DNA from: Erwinia billingiae Eb661
GTDB taxonomy: Bacteria > Pseudomonadota > Gammaproteobacteria > Enterobacterales > Enterobacteriaceae
Direction of reading: 5' to 3'
Assembly (NCBI RefSeq): GCF_000196615.1
Contig: NC_014306.1
Location: 248,001-312,000 of the forward strand
DNA: 64,000 nt
The position numbers were made by a program, and so were the translations under genes. Of the stretch, positions 1 through 9,821 are shown one piece after another; within the stretch, counting starts at the first letter, position 1; every line of letters starts with the position of its first letter. Below the pieces are notes generated by a model that saw nothing but the letters and a program-made list of their open reading frames with translations, made no database searches and was not told where the DNA came from.

Positions 1-4
1 GTTG

Positions 5-33
5 TTGACGCCATTTTCAGCACAGCGTAACAT
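5..33 (+). promoter_or_regulatory. Likely sigma-70 promoter of the corA leader
   Basis: TTGACG at 5-10 and TAACAT at 28-33 are separated by exactly 17 bases. Transcription would start near 40, only about a dozen bases before the ribosome binding site of the leader ORF at 66. Its position fits a corA promoter; no experimental support can be seen. Confidence 0.55.
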
Positions 34-65
34 GCGCGCACCATTACCCTAAGAGGACATTCGCC

Positions 66-122
66 TTGGACACACCCAGTACCTACTGGCTCATTGACCT
101 GCAATCCAGGTACAACTCCTAA
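66..122 (+). CDS. corL: Putative CorL leader peptide of corA (18 aa)
   Basis: A TTG-initiated ORF encoding MDTPSTYWLIDLQSRYNS sits in the corA leader. A strong Shine-Dalgarno AAGAGGA lies at 51-57, 8 bases before the start. In Salmonella the corA leader contains a short ORF (corL, about 17 codons) whose translation determines whether Rho can terminate before corA. Length, position and the adjoining competing RNA structure match that model. The identity rests on position and architecture, not on a peptide comparison. The TTG start is unusual but supported by the Shine-Dalgarno. Confidence 0.55.
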   Translation: MDTPSTYWLIDLQSRYNS

Positions 123-146
123 GGCTATCCTCTTCTGCTGATAGCC
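123..146 (+). promoter_or_regulatory. corA leader hairpin containing an anti-Shine-Dalgarno for corL
   Basis: GGCTATC (123-129) and GATAGCC (140-146) form a perfect 7-bp stem immediately after the corL stop. The segment TCCTCTT (128-134), partly in the stem and partly in the loop, is an exact complement of the corL Shine-Dalgarno AAGAGGA (51-57). The two pairings cannot coexist, as expected of a translation-sensitive leader switch. Bases 147-273 hold no gene and are the rest of the leader. Confidence 0.5.
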
Positions 147-273
147 TTCGCGGTTGTTGGCGACCTCGCATTTCCGTCGCTCTGAGTCAGATGCTGTTGC
201 TGACCGAAACGCTCTCGTTTCCTGTGTACAAGCGTATTGTCCCATTCTGATACTGTGAATTGGGAGTACAGCT

Positions 274-1227
274 ATGCTGAGCGCATTTAAACTGGATAAA
301 AGCCGCTTAACCCGCCTTGAGCTGGAAGAGCCGAACGACGAGCTGTCCAGCTCCGTTTGGGTCGACCTGATCGAGCCGGAAGAAAATGAGCGTGACCGTG
401 TCCAGAACGAGCTGGGCCAGAGCCTGGCCACCCGGCCTGAATTGGAAGACATCGAAGCCTCAGCACGTTTCTTTGAAGATGAAGACGGCCTGCATATCCA
501 CTCCTTTTTCTTCTATGAAGATGCGGATGACCACGCCGGTAACTCCACCGTGGCCTTCACCATTCGTGAAGGGCGTCTGTACACGCTGCGCGAGCGCGAA
601 CTGCCTGCTTTTCGTCTCTACAGGATGCGTGCCCGTAACCAGACCCTGATCGACGGGAATGCCTACGAGCTGTTGCTGGATCTGTTCGAGACCAAAATTG
701 AACAGCTGGCGGATGAGATCGAAAACATCTACAGCGATCTGGAAAAGCTCAGCCGCGTGATTATGGAAGGTCAGCAGGGCGACGAATTCGATGGTGCGCT
801 GTCGACGCTGGCCGAGCTGGAAGATATCGGCTGGAAGGTGCGTTTGTGTCTGATGGATACCCAGCGCGCGCTGAACTTCCTGGTGCGTAAAGCGCGTTTG
901 CCGGGCAATCAGCTGGAGCAGGCACGTGAAATCCTGCGAGATATCGAATCGCTGCTGCCGCATAACGAATCGCTGTTCCAGAAGGTTAACTTCCTGATGC
1001 AGGCGGCGATGGGCTTTATCAATATCGAACAGAACCGCATCATCAAGATCTTCTCGGTGGTCTCGGTAGTGTTCCTGCCGCCAACGCTGGTGGCATCCAG
1101 CTACGGGATGAACTTCGAGTTTATGCCCGAGCTGAAATGGAGCTTTGGTTACCCAGGCGCGATTACGCTGATGATCCTGGCAGGGCTGGCGCCTTACGCC
1201 TACTTCAAGCGTAAAAACTGGCTTTAA
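274..1227 (+). CDS. corA: Magnesium/cobalt transporter CorA
   Basis: CorA is a homopentameric inner-membrane channel that takes up Mg2+ and also Co2+ and Ni2+. The 317-residue length is within one residue of E. coli CorA. A long acidic, helical cytoplasmic domain (about 1-250) is followed by two membrane segments (about 258-276 and 292-310). The family signature YGMNF at 277-281 ends the first segment, and a basic C-terminal tail (KRKNWL) follows. The ATG start has GGGAG at 262-266. Control probably acts through the leader ORF and hairpin upstream. A terminator follows and the next gene is convergent. Confidence 0.98.
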   Translation: MLSAFKLDKSRLTRLELEEPNDELSSSVWVDLIEPEENERDRVQNELGQSLATRPELEDIEASARFFEDEDGLHIHSFFFYEDADDHAGNSTVAFTIREGRLYTLRERELPAFRLYRMRARNQTLIDGNAYELLLDLFETKIEQLADEIENIYSDLEKLSRVIMEGQQGDEFDGALSTLAELEDIGWKVRLCLMDTQRALNFLVRKARLPGNQLEQAREILRDIESLLPHNESLFQKVNFLMQAAMGFINIEQNRIIKIFSVVSVVFLPPTLVASSYGMNFEFMPELKWSFGYPGAITLMILAGLAPYAYFKRKNWL

Positions 1228-1245
1228 TCCCGGCTGCAAAAAACG

Positions 1246-1270
1246 AAAACCCCGCGCAAGCGGGGTTTTT
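1246..1270 (+). terminator. Rho-independent terminator after corA, possibly bidirectional
   Basis: AAAACCCCGC (1246-1255) pairs with GCGGGGTTTT (1260-1269) around a GCAA loop, followed by a T run. The A tract on the 5' side lets it also serve the convergent rarD transcript. Confidence 0.85.
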
Positions 1271-1281
1271 TGTTTCAACAC

Positions 1282-2184
1282 TCAGGCCAGACCTGGCTGC
1301 CTGCTCCGCTTCAGCGTCCACACCGCATCCAGAATAAACAGTGCCAGCGCGGCCCAGATAAAGCTGAAGGTCACCACTTTATCAGGCGTCATGTGCTCAC
1401 CATAAAACACCACGGCTAGCAGGAACATCAGCGTCGGGCCCAGATACTGGAAGAAGCCAACGGTCGACAGGCGCAGCCTGCTGCAGGCGGCAGTAAACAG
1501 CATCAGCGGAATGGTGGTGACGATCCCGGCGGCCACCAGCAACAGGTTCAGCGTCAGTGGATTCTGGCTCAGGTGGCTGGTGCTGGAATCAGCAATGCCA
1601 AACAGGTAAATAGCTGCCACCGGCAGCAGCCAGCTGGTTTCGACCAACATGCCGGTCTGGGCATCCACACCAATCTTTTTGCGGATCAGGCCATAGGCGG
1701 AAAAGGTGACCGCCAGACCGATAGCAATGATCGGCACCGAACCAAACTTCCACAGCTGAATGAGCACACCACAGGCGGCCAGCGCCACTGCCAGCCACTG
1801 CAGGCGACGAAAGCGTTCTTTCAGGAATACCATGCCCACCACCACGTTCAGCAGCGGATTGATAAAGTAACCCAGGCTGGCTTCCAGGATATGCTGATTA
1901 TTCACCGCCCAGATAAAAATCAGCCAGTTTGCACAGATAACCGTGGCCGAGACCGCCAGCATCAGGATCTTTTTCGGCTGCTGCAGGATCAGCTTCACTT
2001 TGGCCCAGTTCCGGCTGAGACTGACCAGCAACAGCATAAAGAAGAATGACCAAATCACCCGGTGCGTCATGATTTCGCCCGGCGCGACCTGTTGCAGAAG
2101 TTTGAAATAGGCTGGGGCAATACCCCAGATAAAATAGGCGCCGAGGGCAAAAAAGATCCCCTGGCGGGTGTGTTGCGCATCCAT
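1282..2184 (-). CDS. rarD: RarD, EamA-family inner-membrane permease
   Basis: RarD is a 300-residue, ten-helix member of the drug/metabolite transporter superfamily (EamA domain). Its substrate is not established; E. coli rarD was named for chloramphenicol sensitivity in some backgrounds. The sequence closely follows E. coli RarD, for example WGIAPAYFK near the N-terminus and STVGFFQYLGPTLMFLLA near residue 250. I start at MDAQHTRQG (2184) rather than five codons upstream, because GGAG lies 9 bases before it and E. coli RarD starts MDAKQTRQG. The gene converges on corA and lies beside yigI as in E. coli. Confidence 0.9.
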   Translation of the reverse strand: MDAQHTRQGIFFALGAYFIWGIAPAYFKLLQQVAPGEIMTHRVIWSFFFMLLLVSLSRNWAKVKLILQQPKKILMLAVSATVICANWLIFIWAVNNQHILEASLGYFINPLLNVVVGMVFLKERFRRLQWLAVALAACGVLIQLWKFGSVPIIAIGLAVTFSAYGLIRKKIGVDAQTGMLVETSWLLPVAAIYLFGIADSSTSHLSQNPLTLNLLLVAAGIVTTIPLMLFTAACSRLRLSTVGFFQYLGPTLMFLLAVVFYGEHMTPDKVVTFSFIWAALALFILDAVWTLKRSRQPGLA

Positions 2185-2250
2185 GAAAACAGGCTCCATC
2201 AGGTCTAATGTAGGGGTGTAGGGACTGCTATTGACGGCATGATGAGCGCA

Positions 2251-2724
2251 TTAACCCGTCAGGTAGGTGGCCGTAGCGCTGGCAATATACAGGCCCGTGT
2301 CGTTATGCAGTTCAACGCGCGCGACCGAGACCTTATTGCCGCCCCGCAGCAGGCTGCTGGTGGCAATAAACCGCTCTCCGCGACCCGGACGAAGATAATC
2401 GACCCGCAGATCGATGGTGCCCATACGCGATAATCGCTGACGCAGCTCCTCTTCGGTAATACTCTCCTGACGCGTCAACGCGCTGCTGACGCAGACCAGA
2501 CCGGCCGCCACGTCCAGCACTGACGCGATCACGCCACCGTGCAAAATCTTCTGCGCCACATTGCCCACCAGCTGGGTCTGATTGGCAAAGCTCAGCTCGG
2601 CGTAATCGGGTTCCAGCCGGTCTAAATGCAGGCCCAGCGCCTGGTTAAACGGCATATGATAAACAAAAATGTCACCGATCAGGCGGCGCGCGGCATCCTG
2701 AGTCAGAGGGACTGCAGACATCAT
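2251..2724 (-). CDS. yigI: YigI, hotdog-fold thioesterase family protein
   Basis: This 157-residue protein belongs to the PaaI/4HBT hotdog superfamily. The signature [15 protein letters not shown] lies near residues 67-81, the region that forms the acyl-CoA thioesterase active site in relatives. YigI of E. coli has been reported as a medium- to long-chain acyl-CoA thioesterase; here the function is by homology only. Two adjacent ATG codons are possible starts, and AAGGA precedes them. It lies 66 bases upstream of rarD on the same strand and may be cotranscribed. Confidence 0.85.
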   Translation of the reverse strand: MMSAVPLTQDAARRLIGDIFVYHMPFNQALGLHLDRLEPDYAELSFANQTQLVGNVAQKILHGGVIASVLDVAAGLVCVSSALTRQESITEEELRQRLSRMGTIDLRVDYLRPGRGERFIATSSLLRGGNKVSVARVELHNDTGLYIASATATYLTG

Positions 2725-2892
2725 GAGAATTCCTTTGCGGCAATGTCATTTTAATGGGAAGCAGCTGGCCATATTAGGCTCAGGCGGGTCAGGTTTCCAC
2801 TTTACAAAAACAGCGCTAATGCCACACTCGCTTTCTGTGTAGAATGGCGTGCTTTTTATCCACTTATCCCTTTATTCGCTCTGGAGAACATT

Positions 2893-3771
2893 ATGCCTAT
2901 GCTGAGAGGATTGCTGGTTGCAGCCTTCCTGTTTCCCACGTTAGTTCTGGCACAAGAGGCCACGGTCACTGAGGTCCATGACAAGCCCGCCGTGCCTGGC
3001 AGTATCATTGCTAACCTGTTGGAAAAGCATGACAACCCTTTCGTTCTTTTCCCGTACGAAAGTAACTATGTTCTGTATACCGACACCAGCAACATCAATA
3101 AAGATGCGATCCAGACCTATAACTGGGGCAATAAAGCCAAGCATGATGAAGTGAAATTCCAGCTTAGCCTGGCGTTTCCGCTGTGGCGTGGCATTTTGGG
3201 TGATAACTCAGTGCTGGCCGCGTCTTATACGCAAAGCAACTGGTGGCAGCTTTCAAACCGCGGTGCGTCTTCACCGTTTCGTGAAACTGACTACCAGCCA
3301 CAGATCTTCGTGGGATGGGCAACGGATTACACCTTTGCCGGCTGGACGCTGCGAGATATCGAAACCGGTCTGAACCACCAGTCCAACGGACGCTCAGAAC
3401 CGACGTCGCGAAGCTGGAACCGTGTCTATGCGCGTTTGATGGCGCAGAACGGCAACTGGATGGTCGAAGCCAAACCCTGGTACCGCCTTCCAGAAAATGA
3501 AAATAATGATGATAACCCGGATATCACTAAGTACATGGGGTATTATCGCCTGACCGTTGGCTATCAGTGGGGCGAGAGCATTTTCAGCGTGAAGAGCAAC
3601 TATAACTGGAACAGCGGTTATGGCGGCGCGGAAATGGGCTGGAGCTACCCGATGACCAATCACGTTCGCTTCTACACTCAGGTGTTCAGCGGCTATGGTG
3701 AATCACTGATTGACTACAATCACCGCCAGACGCGCGTGGGTGTGGGCGTGATGTTGAACGACCTGTTTTAA
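2893..3771 (+). CDS. pldA: Outer membrane phospholipase A (OMPLA)
   Basis: PldA is a 12-stranded outer-membrane beta-barrel that hydrolyses misplaced phospholipids and helps keep the outer leaflet asymmetric. It works as a Ca2+-dependent dimer. A signal peptide spans residues 1-20 with cleavage after LVLA, before QEATV. The catalytic triad is visible as H162, S164 (NHQSNGR) and N176 (SRSWNR), matching precursor numbering in E. coli. It ends in phenylalanine (LNDLF), the usual outer-membrane barrel sorting signal. Length is 292, against 289 in E. coli. The ATG start has GGAG upstream. recQ follows after 54 bases. Confidence 0.97.
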   Translation: MPMLRGLLVAAFLFPTLVLAQEATVTEVHDKPAVPGSIIANLLEKHDNPFVLFPYESNYVLYTDTSNINKDAIQTYNWGNKAKHDEVKFQLSLAFPLWRGILGDNSVLAASYTQSNWWQLSNRGASSPFRETDYQPQIFVGWATDYTFAGWTLRDIETGLNHQSNGRSEPTSRSWNRVYARLMAQNGNWMVEAKPWYRLPENENNDDNPDITKYMGYYRLTVGYQWGESIFSVKSNYNWNSGYGGAEMGWSYPMTNHVRFYTQVFSGYGESLIDYNHRQTRVGVGVMLNDLF

Positions 3772-3778
3772 TGTTTTT

Positions 3779-3804
3779 GGGTGAGTGGTTGACGCCGCTC
3801 ACCC
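3779..3804 (+). terminator. Hairpin between pldA and recQ without a T tract
   Basis: A 10-bp stem including one G-T pair forms from GGGTGAGTGG (3779-3788) and the segment ending at 3804. No T tract follows, so it is a weak terminator, attenuator or processing element. It sits 22 bases before the recQ start. Confidence 0.35.
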
Positions 3805-3825
3805 CTCATCAGATTTGGGGAATAC

Positions 3826-5652
3826 GTGTCAACGGCAGTTATTAATCAGGAAGCGCTGGCGGAACAGGTACTGCAAGAGACCTTCGGCTACCAGCACTTT
3901 CGCCCAGGACAACAATCGATCATTCAGGCCTCACTGAACGGGCGTGACTGCCTGGTCGTTATGCCGACCGGCGGCGGTAAGTCGCTCTGCTATCAAATCC
4001 CTGCGCTGGTAAGAGAAGGCCTGACGCTGGTGGTCTCTCCGCTGATCTCGCTGATGAAAGATCAGGTGGATCAGCTGCTGGCTAACGGCGTTTCGGCCGC
4101 TTGCCTCAACTCCACCCAGACCCGTGAAGAGCAGCAGGAGGTGATGGCCGGTTGCCGTACGGGTAAAGTGCGGCTGCTGTATATCGCGCCTGAACGCCTG
4201 ATGATGGATAACTTCCTCGACAATCTGCTGCACTGGAATCCAGCCATGCTGGCGGTCGATGAAGCGCACTGTATTTCTCAGTGGGGCCATGATTTCCGTC
4301 CTGAATACGGCGCCCTGGGCCAGCTACGCCAGCGCCTGCCTGATGTGCCGGTGATGGCCCTGACGGCCACGGCGGATGAAACCACCCGCAATGATATTGC
4401 GCGTCTGCTTCAGCTGGACGATCCGCTGATCCAAATCAGCAGCTTCGACCGCCCGAATATCCGCTACACGCTGGTCGAAAAATTCAAACCCACCGAGCAG
4501 CTGCTCCGCTACGTGCAGGATCAACGGGGCAAGTGCGGCATCATTTACTGTAACAGCCGGGCGAAGGTGGAAGACACCGCCGCCAGGTTGCAAAGCCGTG
4601 GGCTGAGCGTCGGCGCCTATCATGCCGGGATGGACAATGCCCATCGCGCGCAGGTTCAGGAAGCATTCCAACGCGATGACCTGCAAATCGTTGTCGCCAC
4701 GGTGGCGTTCGGCATGGGCATCAACAAGCCCAACGTACGCTTTGTGGTGCACTTTGATATCCCACGCAACATCGAGTCCTATTATCAGGAAACCGGACGC
4801 GCCGGGCGCGATGGCCTGCCTGCCGAAGCCCTGATGCTGTACGATCCGGCCGATATGGCCTGGCTGCGCCGTTGCCTGGATGAAAAAGCGCCGGGTCCGT
4901 TGCAGGACATTGAGCGACACAAGCTGAACGCTATGGGTGCCTTTGCGGAAGCGCAAACCTGCCGTCGACTGGTGCTACTGAATTACTTTGGCGAAGGTCG
5001 TCAGCAGCCTTGCGACAACTGCGATATCTGCCTGGATCCGCCACGCCGTTATGATGGTCTGGTGGAAGCGCAGAAAGCATTATCCGGTATTTATCGCGTT
5101 GGGCAGCGTTTTGGTATGGGCTACATTGTTGAAGTGCTGAGAGGCGCGAACAATCAGCGTATTCGCGATATGCAGCACGATAAATTGCCGATTTACGGCA
5201 TTGGTAAAGATCAGAGCCATGAACACTGGGTGAGCGTGCTGCGTCAGCTGATCCACCTCGGGCTGGTGACGCAAAACATTGCGATGCACTCTGCCCTACA
5301 GCTTACGGAAGCGGCCCGGCCGGTCCTCAGGGGCGAAGCCTCACTGATGCTGGCGGTGCCAAGGCTGGTAACGGTCAAAACCCGCAGCAGCAGCCAGAAA
5401 TCTTACGGCGGCAATTACGATCGCAAGCTGTTCGCCAAGCTGCGTAAATTACGCAAAGCGATTGCCGACGAAAACAACGTCCCGCCGTATGTGGTGTTCA
5501 ACGATGCCTCGCTGATTGAAATGGCCGAGCAGATGCCGATCACCGCATCAGAGATGCTGGGCGTCAACGGGGTAGGGCAGAAGAAGCTGGAGCGATTTGG
5601 TAAACCGTTTATGGTGATGATCCGGGATCACGTCGATGGTGACGAAGAGTAA
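3826..5652 (+). CDS. recQ: ATP-dependent DNA helicase RecQ
   Basis: RecQ is a 3'-5' superfamily 2 helicase acting in recombination and stalled-fork repair. Domains in order: helicase core with Walker A PTGGGKSL (about 47-54) and DEAH at 145-148, followed by the aromatic-rich loop [14 protein letters not shown]. Motif VI appears as [12 protein letters not shown]. The RecQ C-terminal zinc domain has four cysteines (one in QTCRRL, three in CDNCDIC), then winged helix and an HRDC domain from about 525. Length is 608, as in E. coli. The start is GTG with GGGG upstream. Confidence 0.98.
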   Translation: MSTAVINQEALAEQVLQETFGYQHFRPGQQSIIQASLNGRDCLVVMPTGGGKSLCYQIPALVREGLTLVVSPLISLMKDQVDQLLANGVSAACLNSTQTREEQQEVMAGCRTGKVRLLYIAPERLMMDNFLDNLLHWNPAMLAVDEAHCISQWGHDFRPEYGALGQLRQRLPDVPVMALTATADETTRNDIARLLQLDDPLIQISSFDRPNIRYTLVEKFKPTEQLLRYVQDQRGKCGIIYCNSRAKVEDTAARLQSRGLSVGAYHAGMDNAHRAQVQEAFQRDDLQIVVATVAFGMGINKPNVRFVVHFDIPRNIESYYQETGRAGRDGLPAEALMLYDPADMAWLRRCLDEKAPGPLQDIERHKLNAMGAFAEAQTCRRLVLLNYFGEGRQQPCDNCDICLDPPRRYDGLVEAQKALSGIYRVGQRFGMGYIVEVLRGANNQRIRDMQHDKLPIYGIGKDQSHEHWVSVLRQLIHLGLVTQNIAMHSALQLTEAARPVLRGEASLMLAVPRLVTVKTRSSSQKSYGGNYDRKLFAKLRKLRKAIADENNVPPYVVFNDASLIEMAEQMPITASEMLGVNGVGQKKLERFGKPFMVMIRDHVDGDEE

Positions 5653-5661
5653 GGCAATCAG

Positions 5662-5688
5662 AGGCCGGGCTGGCTGCCCGGCCTTTTC
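5662..5688 (+). terminator. Rho-independent terminator of recQ
   Basis: AGGCCGGGC (5662-5670) and GCCCGGCCT (5676-5684) form a 9-bp stem with loop TGGCT and a short T run. It lies just before the convergent rhtB. Confidence 0.8.
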
Positions 5689-5698
5689 GCTTCGCCTG

Positions 5699-6322
5699 TC
5701 AGGCAATGCGTCGGGCTGAGGCCAGCAACGCACCCACCGCCATAAACATCCCGCCAAAGGTTCTGTTCAGCAACTTCATCTGCTTTGGCCCTTTGATCCA
5801 GCCCGCGATGCGCGTTGCTAATGTGGCATAGCCAATCATCACAATGATATCGACCACCACCGTCGTCACGCCCAGCACCAGATACTGAATCGCCTGCGGC
5901 TGATGCGGAATGATGAACTGCGGGAACAGCGCCGCCAGAAAAACAATGCTCTTCGGATTAGTCAGGTTAACCAACACCGCCCGCTTAAACAGCTTGCGAC
6001 GTGGCATGGCTTTCGCCACGGCTTGCAGATCGATACCGCCGCCAGAGCGCCACTGCTGGATGCCCAGCCAGACCAGATAGGCCGCACCTGCCCACTTCAG
6101 AATTTCAAACGCTAAAACGGACTGGGAGAACAGCGCGCCCAGCCCAATGCCGACCAGCACAATGTGCAGCGACAGACCGACCTGCAGGCCAGAAATAGAG
6201 GCAACCGCGCCACGATAGCCATGGCTGATGCCGGTGCTCATGGTATTAATGGCACCCGAACCCGGGGAAAGACTTAAAATGCTGGTTGTAAGAAGATAAG
6301 CCAGCCACCACTCGATGGTCAT
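5699..6322 (-). CDS. rhtB: Homoserine/homoserine-lactone exporter RhtB
   Basis: RhtB is a LysE/RhtB-superfamily inner-membrane exporter for homoserine and homoserine lactone. The 207-residue protein has about six hydrophobic segments and the family signature [12 protein letters not shown] near residues 17-28. The start MTIEWW at 6322 is chosen over a longer ORF because GGGAG precedes it and E. coli RhtB starts MTLEWW. In E. coli rhtC lies between recQ and rhtB; here rhtC is absent and recQ abuts rhtB directly. It is divergent from pldB. Confidence 0.9.
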   Translation of the reverse strand: MTIEWWLAYLLTTSILSLSPGSGAINTMSTGISHGYRGAVASISGLQVGLSLHIVLVGIGLGALFSQSVLAFEILKWAGAAYLVWLGIQQWRSGGGIDLQAVAKAMPRRKLFKRAVLVNLTNPKSIVFLAALFPQFIIPHQPQAIQYLVLGVTTVVVDIIVMIGYATLATRIAGWIKGPKQMKLLNRTFGGMFMAVGALLASARRIA

Positions 6323-6437
6323 GGGTAACGCTCCCTGATAGCGCAGAAGTGTGACACAATACGTCATTGTTTGCGGTTGCGCTACGGGATGACGTGAGGT
6401 CTTTCGCAGCGGATGAAGGGAGTGAGGGCTGAAGCCG

Positions 6438-7430
6438 ATGACAGGTCGAAAAAACGGCTGGCCAACGCGTGAAAAGGCGTTTGCCGCTTTTGCTACAGGC
6501 CCGCTGCTGGATTTCTGGAAGCGCCGGGAAGAGGGTGAATTTACCGGCGTGGAAGACGTGGCGATCCGCTACGTCCGCTTCAGCGCTGAAAAACACGATA
6601 ACGTTATTCTGCTCTGCCCGGGGCGCATCGAAAGCTACGTGAAATACCCTGAGCTGGCCTACGATCTGTTCCACTGCGGCTATGATGTGGTGATTATCGA
6701 CCACCGCGGGCAGGGACGTTCGGGCCGGTTGCTGCAGGATTCGCACCGTGGGCACGTAGAAGCCTTCGACCACTATGTCGACGATCTGGAAACGCTGTAT
6801 CAAAAGGAAATTGCCAGCCGCGATTACCGTCATCGTTATGCGCTTGCTCACTCGATGGGTGGCGCGATCCTGACGCTGATGCTGGCAAGACAGCCGAAAG
6901 CGTTCGATGCGGTAGTGCTGGCGTCACCAATGTTCGGTATCTATCTGCCGATGCCCGTATGGATGGCCAACCAGATCCTGAACTGGGCAGAGAAACGTCC
7001 GGCATTCCGTGATGGTTATGCGATGGGCACCGGAAAATGGCGCGCACGCCCGTTTGGTATCAATGCGCTGACCCACAGCCGTGAACGTTACCGGCGCAAT
7101 CTGCGCTTTTACGCTGACGACCCCGGCCTGCGGGTAGGTGGTCCAACCTATCATTGGGTGCGTGAAGGCGTGCTGGCCGGACAAAGCATTTTAGAGAAAG
7201 CGAAAGAAATCACCACGCCGCTGCTGCTGCTGCAGGCCGGTGCGGACAAGGTGGTGGATAACCGGGCCCAGGATTTATTCTGTCAGGCCATGACCACTGC
7301 GGGGCAACTCTGTGAAGGGGGAAAACCGTTTGTTATCGACGGCGCGCGTCATGAGATCTTGTTTGAAAAAGACAGCATGCGTGCCGAAGCGCTGGACGCG
7401 ATCGTCGCGTTTTTTTCCAGACATCCCTAA
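6438..7430 (+). CDS. pldB: Lysophospholipase L2
   Basis: PldB is an alpha/beta-hydrolase acting on lysophospholipids at the inner membrane. The nucleophile elbow AHSMGG places the catalytic serine at about residue 139. [11 protein letters not shown] (about 87-97) is the conserved oxyanion region, and the terminal GARHEILFE supplies the probable catalytic histidine. It aligns throughout with E. coli PldB (340 aa); the 330-residue length reflects a shorter C-terminus. yigL follows 74 bases later on the same strand, the same pair as in E. coli, where the small RNA SgrS acts on the pldB-yigL transcript. I did not identify that pairing site here. Confidence 0.93.
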   Translation: MTGRKNGWPTREKAFAAFATGPLLDFWKRREEGEFTGVEDVAIRYVRFSAEKHDNVILLCPGRIESYVKYPELAYDLFHCGYDVVIIDHRGQGRSGRLLQDSHRGHVEAFDHYVDDLETLYQKEIASRDYRHRYALAHSMGGAILTLMLARQPKAFDAVVLASPMFGIYLPMPVWMANQILNWAEKRPAFRDGYAMGTGKWRARPFGINALTHSRERYRRNLRFYADDPGLRVGGPTYHWVREGVLAGQSILEKAKEITTPLLLLQAGADKVVDNRAQDLFCQAMTTAGQLCEGGKPFVIDGARHEILFEKDSMRAEALDAIVAFFSRHP

Positions 7431-7504
7431 TTGTGCACGACTCAGATATGACTCTCATTAGCGGGCAAGAAAGCATGCCCGATAACAGACAAACCAGAGG
7501 TTTT

Positions 7505-8305
7505 ATGTACCCTATCGTTGCTTCCGATCTTGATGGCACCCTGTTGTCTCCGGATCACCGTCTCTCCTCCTTTGCCCGTGAAACGCTGCCGCTGCTGACC
7601 CGCAAAGGCGTGAACTTTATTTTTGCCACCGGCCGTCACTATATTGATGTCGCCCAGATGCGCGACAGCCTGGGGATTGATGCGTTTATGATCACCTCCA
7701 ACGGCGCTCGCGTGCACAATACCGCGGGCGGGCTGGTGTTCAGCCACAACCTGGATGAAGACATCGCCAGTGAGTTGTTTGCGATGCACCACGACCATCA
7801 GGACATCTTCACCAACGTCTATCGCGATGAAGAGTGGTTCCTGAACCGCAATCGTCCTGAAGAGATGGATTTTTTCCGTGAGTCCGACTTCAACTATCAG
7901 ATCTATCAACCGGGTTCGCTGCCAACCGATGGCATCAGCAAGGTGTTCTTTACCTGTGGTAAGCCCGAACTGCTGATCCCGCTGGAAGAAGCGCTGATCG
8001 CACGCTGGGGTGACCGGGTTAACGTCAGTTTCTCGCTGCCAACCTGTCTGGAAGTGATGGCGGGTGGCGTCTCTAAAGGCCACGCGCTGGATGCCGTCTC
8101 GCAATCGCTGGGTTACAGCCTGAAGGACTGCATTTCCTTTGGTGACGGCATGAATGATAAAGAGATGCTGAGCATGGCGGGCAAAGGCTGCATCATGAGC
8201 AACTCTCACCAGCGCCTGAAAGATTTCCTGCCGGAGCTGGAAGTGATTGGCAGCAACGCGGATAACGCGGTGCCGCATTACCTGCGCAAGATGTACAACG
8301 TGTAA
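7505..8305 (+). CDS. yigL: HAD-family sugar/pyridoxal phosphatase YigL
   Basis: YigL is a Cof-type haloacid dehalogenase phosphatase. In E. coli it dephosphorylates sugar phosphates and pyridoxal phosphate and helps cells survive sugar-phosphate stress. The nucleophile motif DLDGT has the two aspartates at residues 8 and 10; motif IV GDGMNDKEM appears near 216-224. The start MYPIVASDLDG (7505) is used because AGAGG precedes it and it matches the E. coli N-terminus; the open frame extends 24 codons upstream. Length is 266, as in E. coli. A stem-loop separates it from convergent glpT. Confidence 0.93.
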   Translation: MYPIVASDLDGTLLSPDHRLSSFARETLPLLTRKGVNFIFATGRHYIDVAQMRDSLGIDAFMITSNGARVHNTAGGLVFSHNLDEDIASELFAMHHDHQDIFTNVYRDEEWFLNRNRPEEMDFFRESDFNYQIYQPGSLPTDGISKVFFTCGKPELLIPLEEALIARWGDRVNVSFSLPTCLEVMAGGVSKGHALDAVSQSLGYSLKDCISFGDGMNDKEMLSMAGKGCIMSNSHQRLKDFLPELEVIGSNADNAVPHYLRKMYNV

Positions 8306-8314
8306 GCCGTAATA

Positions 8315-8336
8315 ACCGCCCCGAATCCGGGGCGGT
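8315..8336 (+). terminator. Hairpin between convergent yigL and glpT
   Basis: ACCGCCCCG (8315-8323) pairs perfectly with CGGGGCGGT (8328-8336) around AATC. There is no strong T tract on either side. It separates two converging genes and probably terminates both. Confidence 0.6.
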
Positions 8337-8342
8337 CTCACG

Positions 8343-9692
8343 TTATTCAGCCGACTTCAGCTGCTGTTTATGTTTGTTTTCACTGAGCATGGTCAGCAGC
8401 AGGAAGATCACCGCCAGCACGCAGCCGCCAATCATGATGATAAAGCCGCCGTCCCAGCCAAAGTAATCCACGGTATAACCGACAATCGCGCTTGCCGCGA
8501 CCGATCCGCCAAGGTAACCAAACAAACCTGTAAAGCCTGCCGCCGTGCCTGCCGCCTTTTTCGGTGCCAGTTCCAGCGCATGCAGTCCAATCAGCATCAC
8601 CGGGCCATAAATCAGGAAGCCGATGACGATCATACAGGCCATATCGATCCCCGGATTGCCTGCGGGATTCATCCAGTAAATCACCGTGGCAATGGTCACC
8701 AGCACCATAAAGAACACCCCGGTCGCTCCGCGATTGCCCTTAAAGACTTTGTCCGACATCCAGCCGCACAGCAACGTTCCTGGGATCCCGGCGTATTCGT
8801 AGAAGAAATATGCCCAGGAGGATTTATCCAGCGCGAAGTGCTTAACCTCTTTCAGGTAGGTCGGTGACCAGTCGAGGATGCCGTAACGCAGCAGATACAC
8901 GAACACGTTCGCCAGCGCGATGTACCACAGCAGTTTGTTCGGCAGAACGTACTGCATAAAGATCTGCTTAGCGGTCAGCTCCTCTTCATGCTTCTCATCG
9001 TAATCCACCGGATAGTCGTTCTTGTACTCTTCAATCGGCGGCAAACCACAGGATTGTGGCGTGTCTCGCATCAGCGCAAAGGCAAAAACAGCCACCAGAA
9101 TCGCGCCGAACGCCGGCATATAGAGCGCTGCTTTCCAGTCGTTAAACCACGCCATGCCCAGCAGGAACAGCAACGGTGGGATGCCGCCGCCAACGTTATG
9201 TGCACAGTTCCACACCGACACAATGCCGCCACGCTCTTTCTGTGACCACCAGTGAACCATGGTTCGCCCGCACGGTGGCCAGCCCATGCCCTGGAACCAG
9301 CCGCAGAGAAACAGCAGGACAAACATCACCATGATGCTGGACGTAGCCCAGGGCACAAAGCCCATAAACAGCATCACCGCAGCGGCCAGGATCAAACCGG
9401 CGGGCAGGAAATAGCGGGGATTAGAGCGGTCCGAGACCGATCCCATAATGAATTTGGAAAAACCGTAAGCGATAGAAATACCGGATAACGCGAAGCCGAG
9501 ATCGCCCCGTGAGAATCCCTGTTCAATCAGGTAGGGCATGGCCAGCGCGAAGTTTTTACGCACCAGATAGTAGGCGGCGTAACCGAAGAATATACCGAGG
9601 AAGATTTGCCAGCGTAGCTTGCGGTAGAGCGGATCCACCTGGCTGGCTTCAACGCGCGGCTGATGAGATGCCGGTTTGAAAATACTTAACAT
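8343..9692 (-). CDS. glpT: Glycerol-3-phosphate:phosphate antiporter GlpT
   Basis: GlpT is a 12-helix major facilitator of the organophosphate:Pi antiporter family that imports glycerol-3-phosphate in exchange for phosphate; it is also the entry route of fosfomycin. The sequence is nearly collinear with E. coli GlpT, with the substrate-site arginine R45 in YYLVRKNFA and the second arginine in [11 protein letters not shown]. The start MLSIFKP (9692) matches E. coli and replaces a longer frame beginning four codons upstream. Length is 449. In E. coli glpT heads glpTQ beside glpABC. Here it stands alone between yigL and yigM, with no glpQ nearby. Confidence 0.97.
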   Translation of the reverse strand: MLSIFKPASHQPRVEASQVDPLYRKLRWQIFLGIFFGYAAYYLVRKNFALAMPYLIEQGFSRGDLGFALSGISIAYGFSKFIMGSVSDRSNPRYFLPAGLILAAAVMLFMGFVPWATSSIMVMFVLLFLCGWFQGMGWPPCGRTMVHWWSQKERGGIVSVWNCAHNVGGGIPPLLFLLGMAWFNDWKAALYMPAFGAILVAVFAFALMRDTPQSCGLPPIEEYKNDYPVDYDEKHEEELTAKQIFMQYVLPNKLLWYIALANVFVYLLRYGILDWSPTYLKEVKHFALDKSSWAYFFYEYAGIPGTLLCGWMSDKVFKGNRGATGVFFMVLVTIATVIYWMNPAGNPGIDMACMIVIGFLIYGPVMLIGLHALELAPKKAAGTAAGFTGLFGYLGGSVAASAIVGYTVDYFGWDGGFIIMIGGCVLAVIFLLLTMLSENKHKQQLKSAE

Positions 9693-9776
9693 ATAAGCCT
9701 CCAATGGCGACGTTCTTGTTGTTTTAACCTCCGCGGACGCCTCACGTCATCGATCCGTCCGTCAAAGGGCGTAGGG

Positions 9777-9794
9777 ATGTTCCATTTCGCGCAC
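9777..9794 (-). promoter_or_regulatory. GlpR-like operator upstream of glpT
   Basis: ATGTTCCATTTCGCGCAC matches the E. coli GlpR consensus (ATGTTCG, central W bases, CGAACAT) at about 14 of 18 positions. It lies 84 bases upstream of the glpT start. This suggests control by the glycerol-3-phosphate-responsive repressor. The match was made by eye. Confidence 0.45.
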
Positions 9795-9821
9795 AGGATA
9801 GGGGTTTTCTGCTGTTGAGAC

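Noticed and set aside
32..52. A six-codon ATG ORF before the corA leader ORF
   Set aside because: Its start overlaps the predicted -10 element, so it would not be transcribed from the promoter at 5-33.
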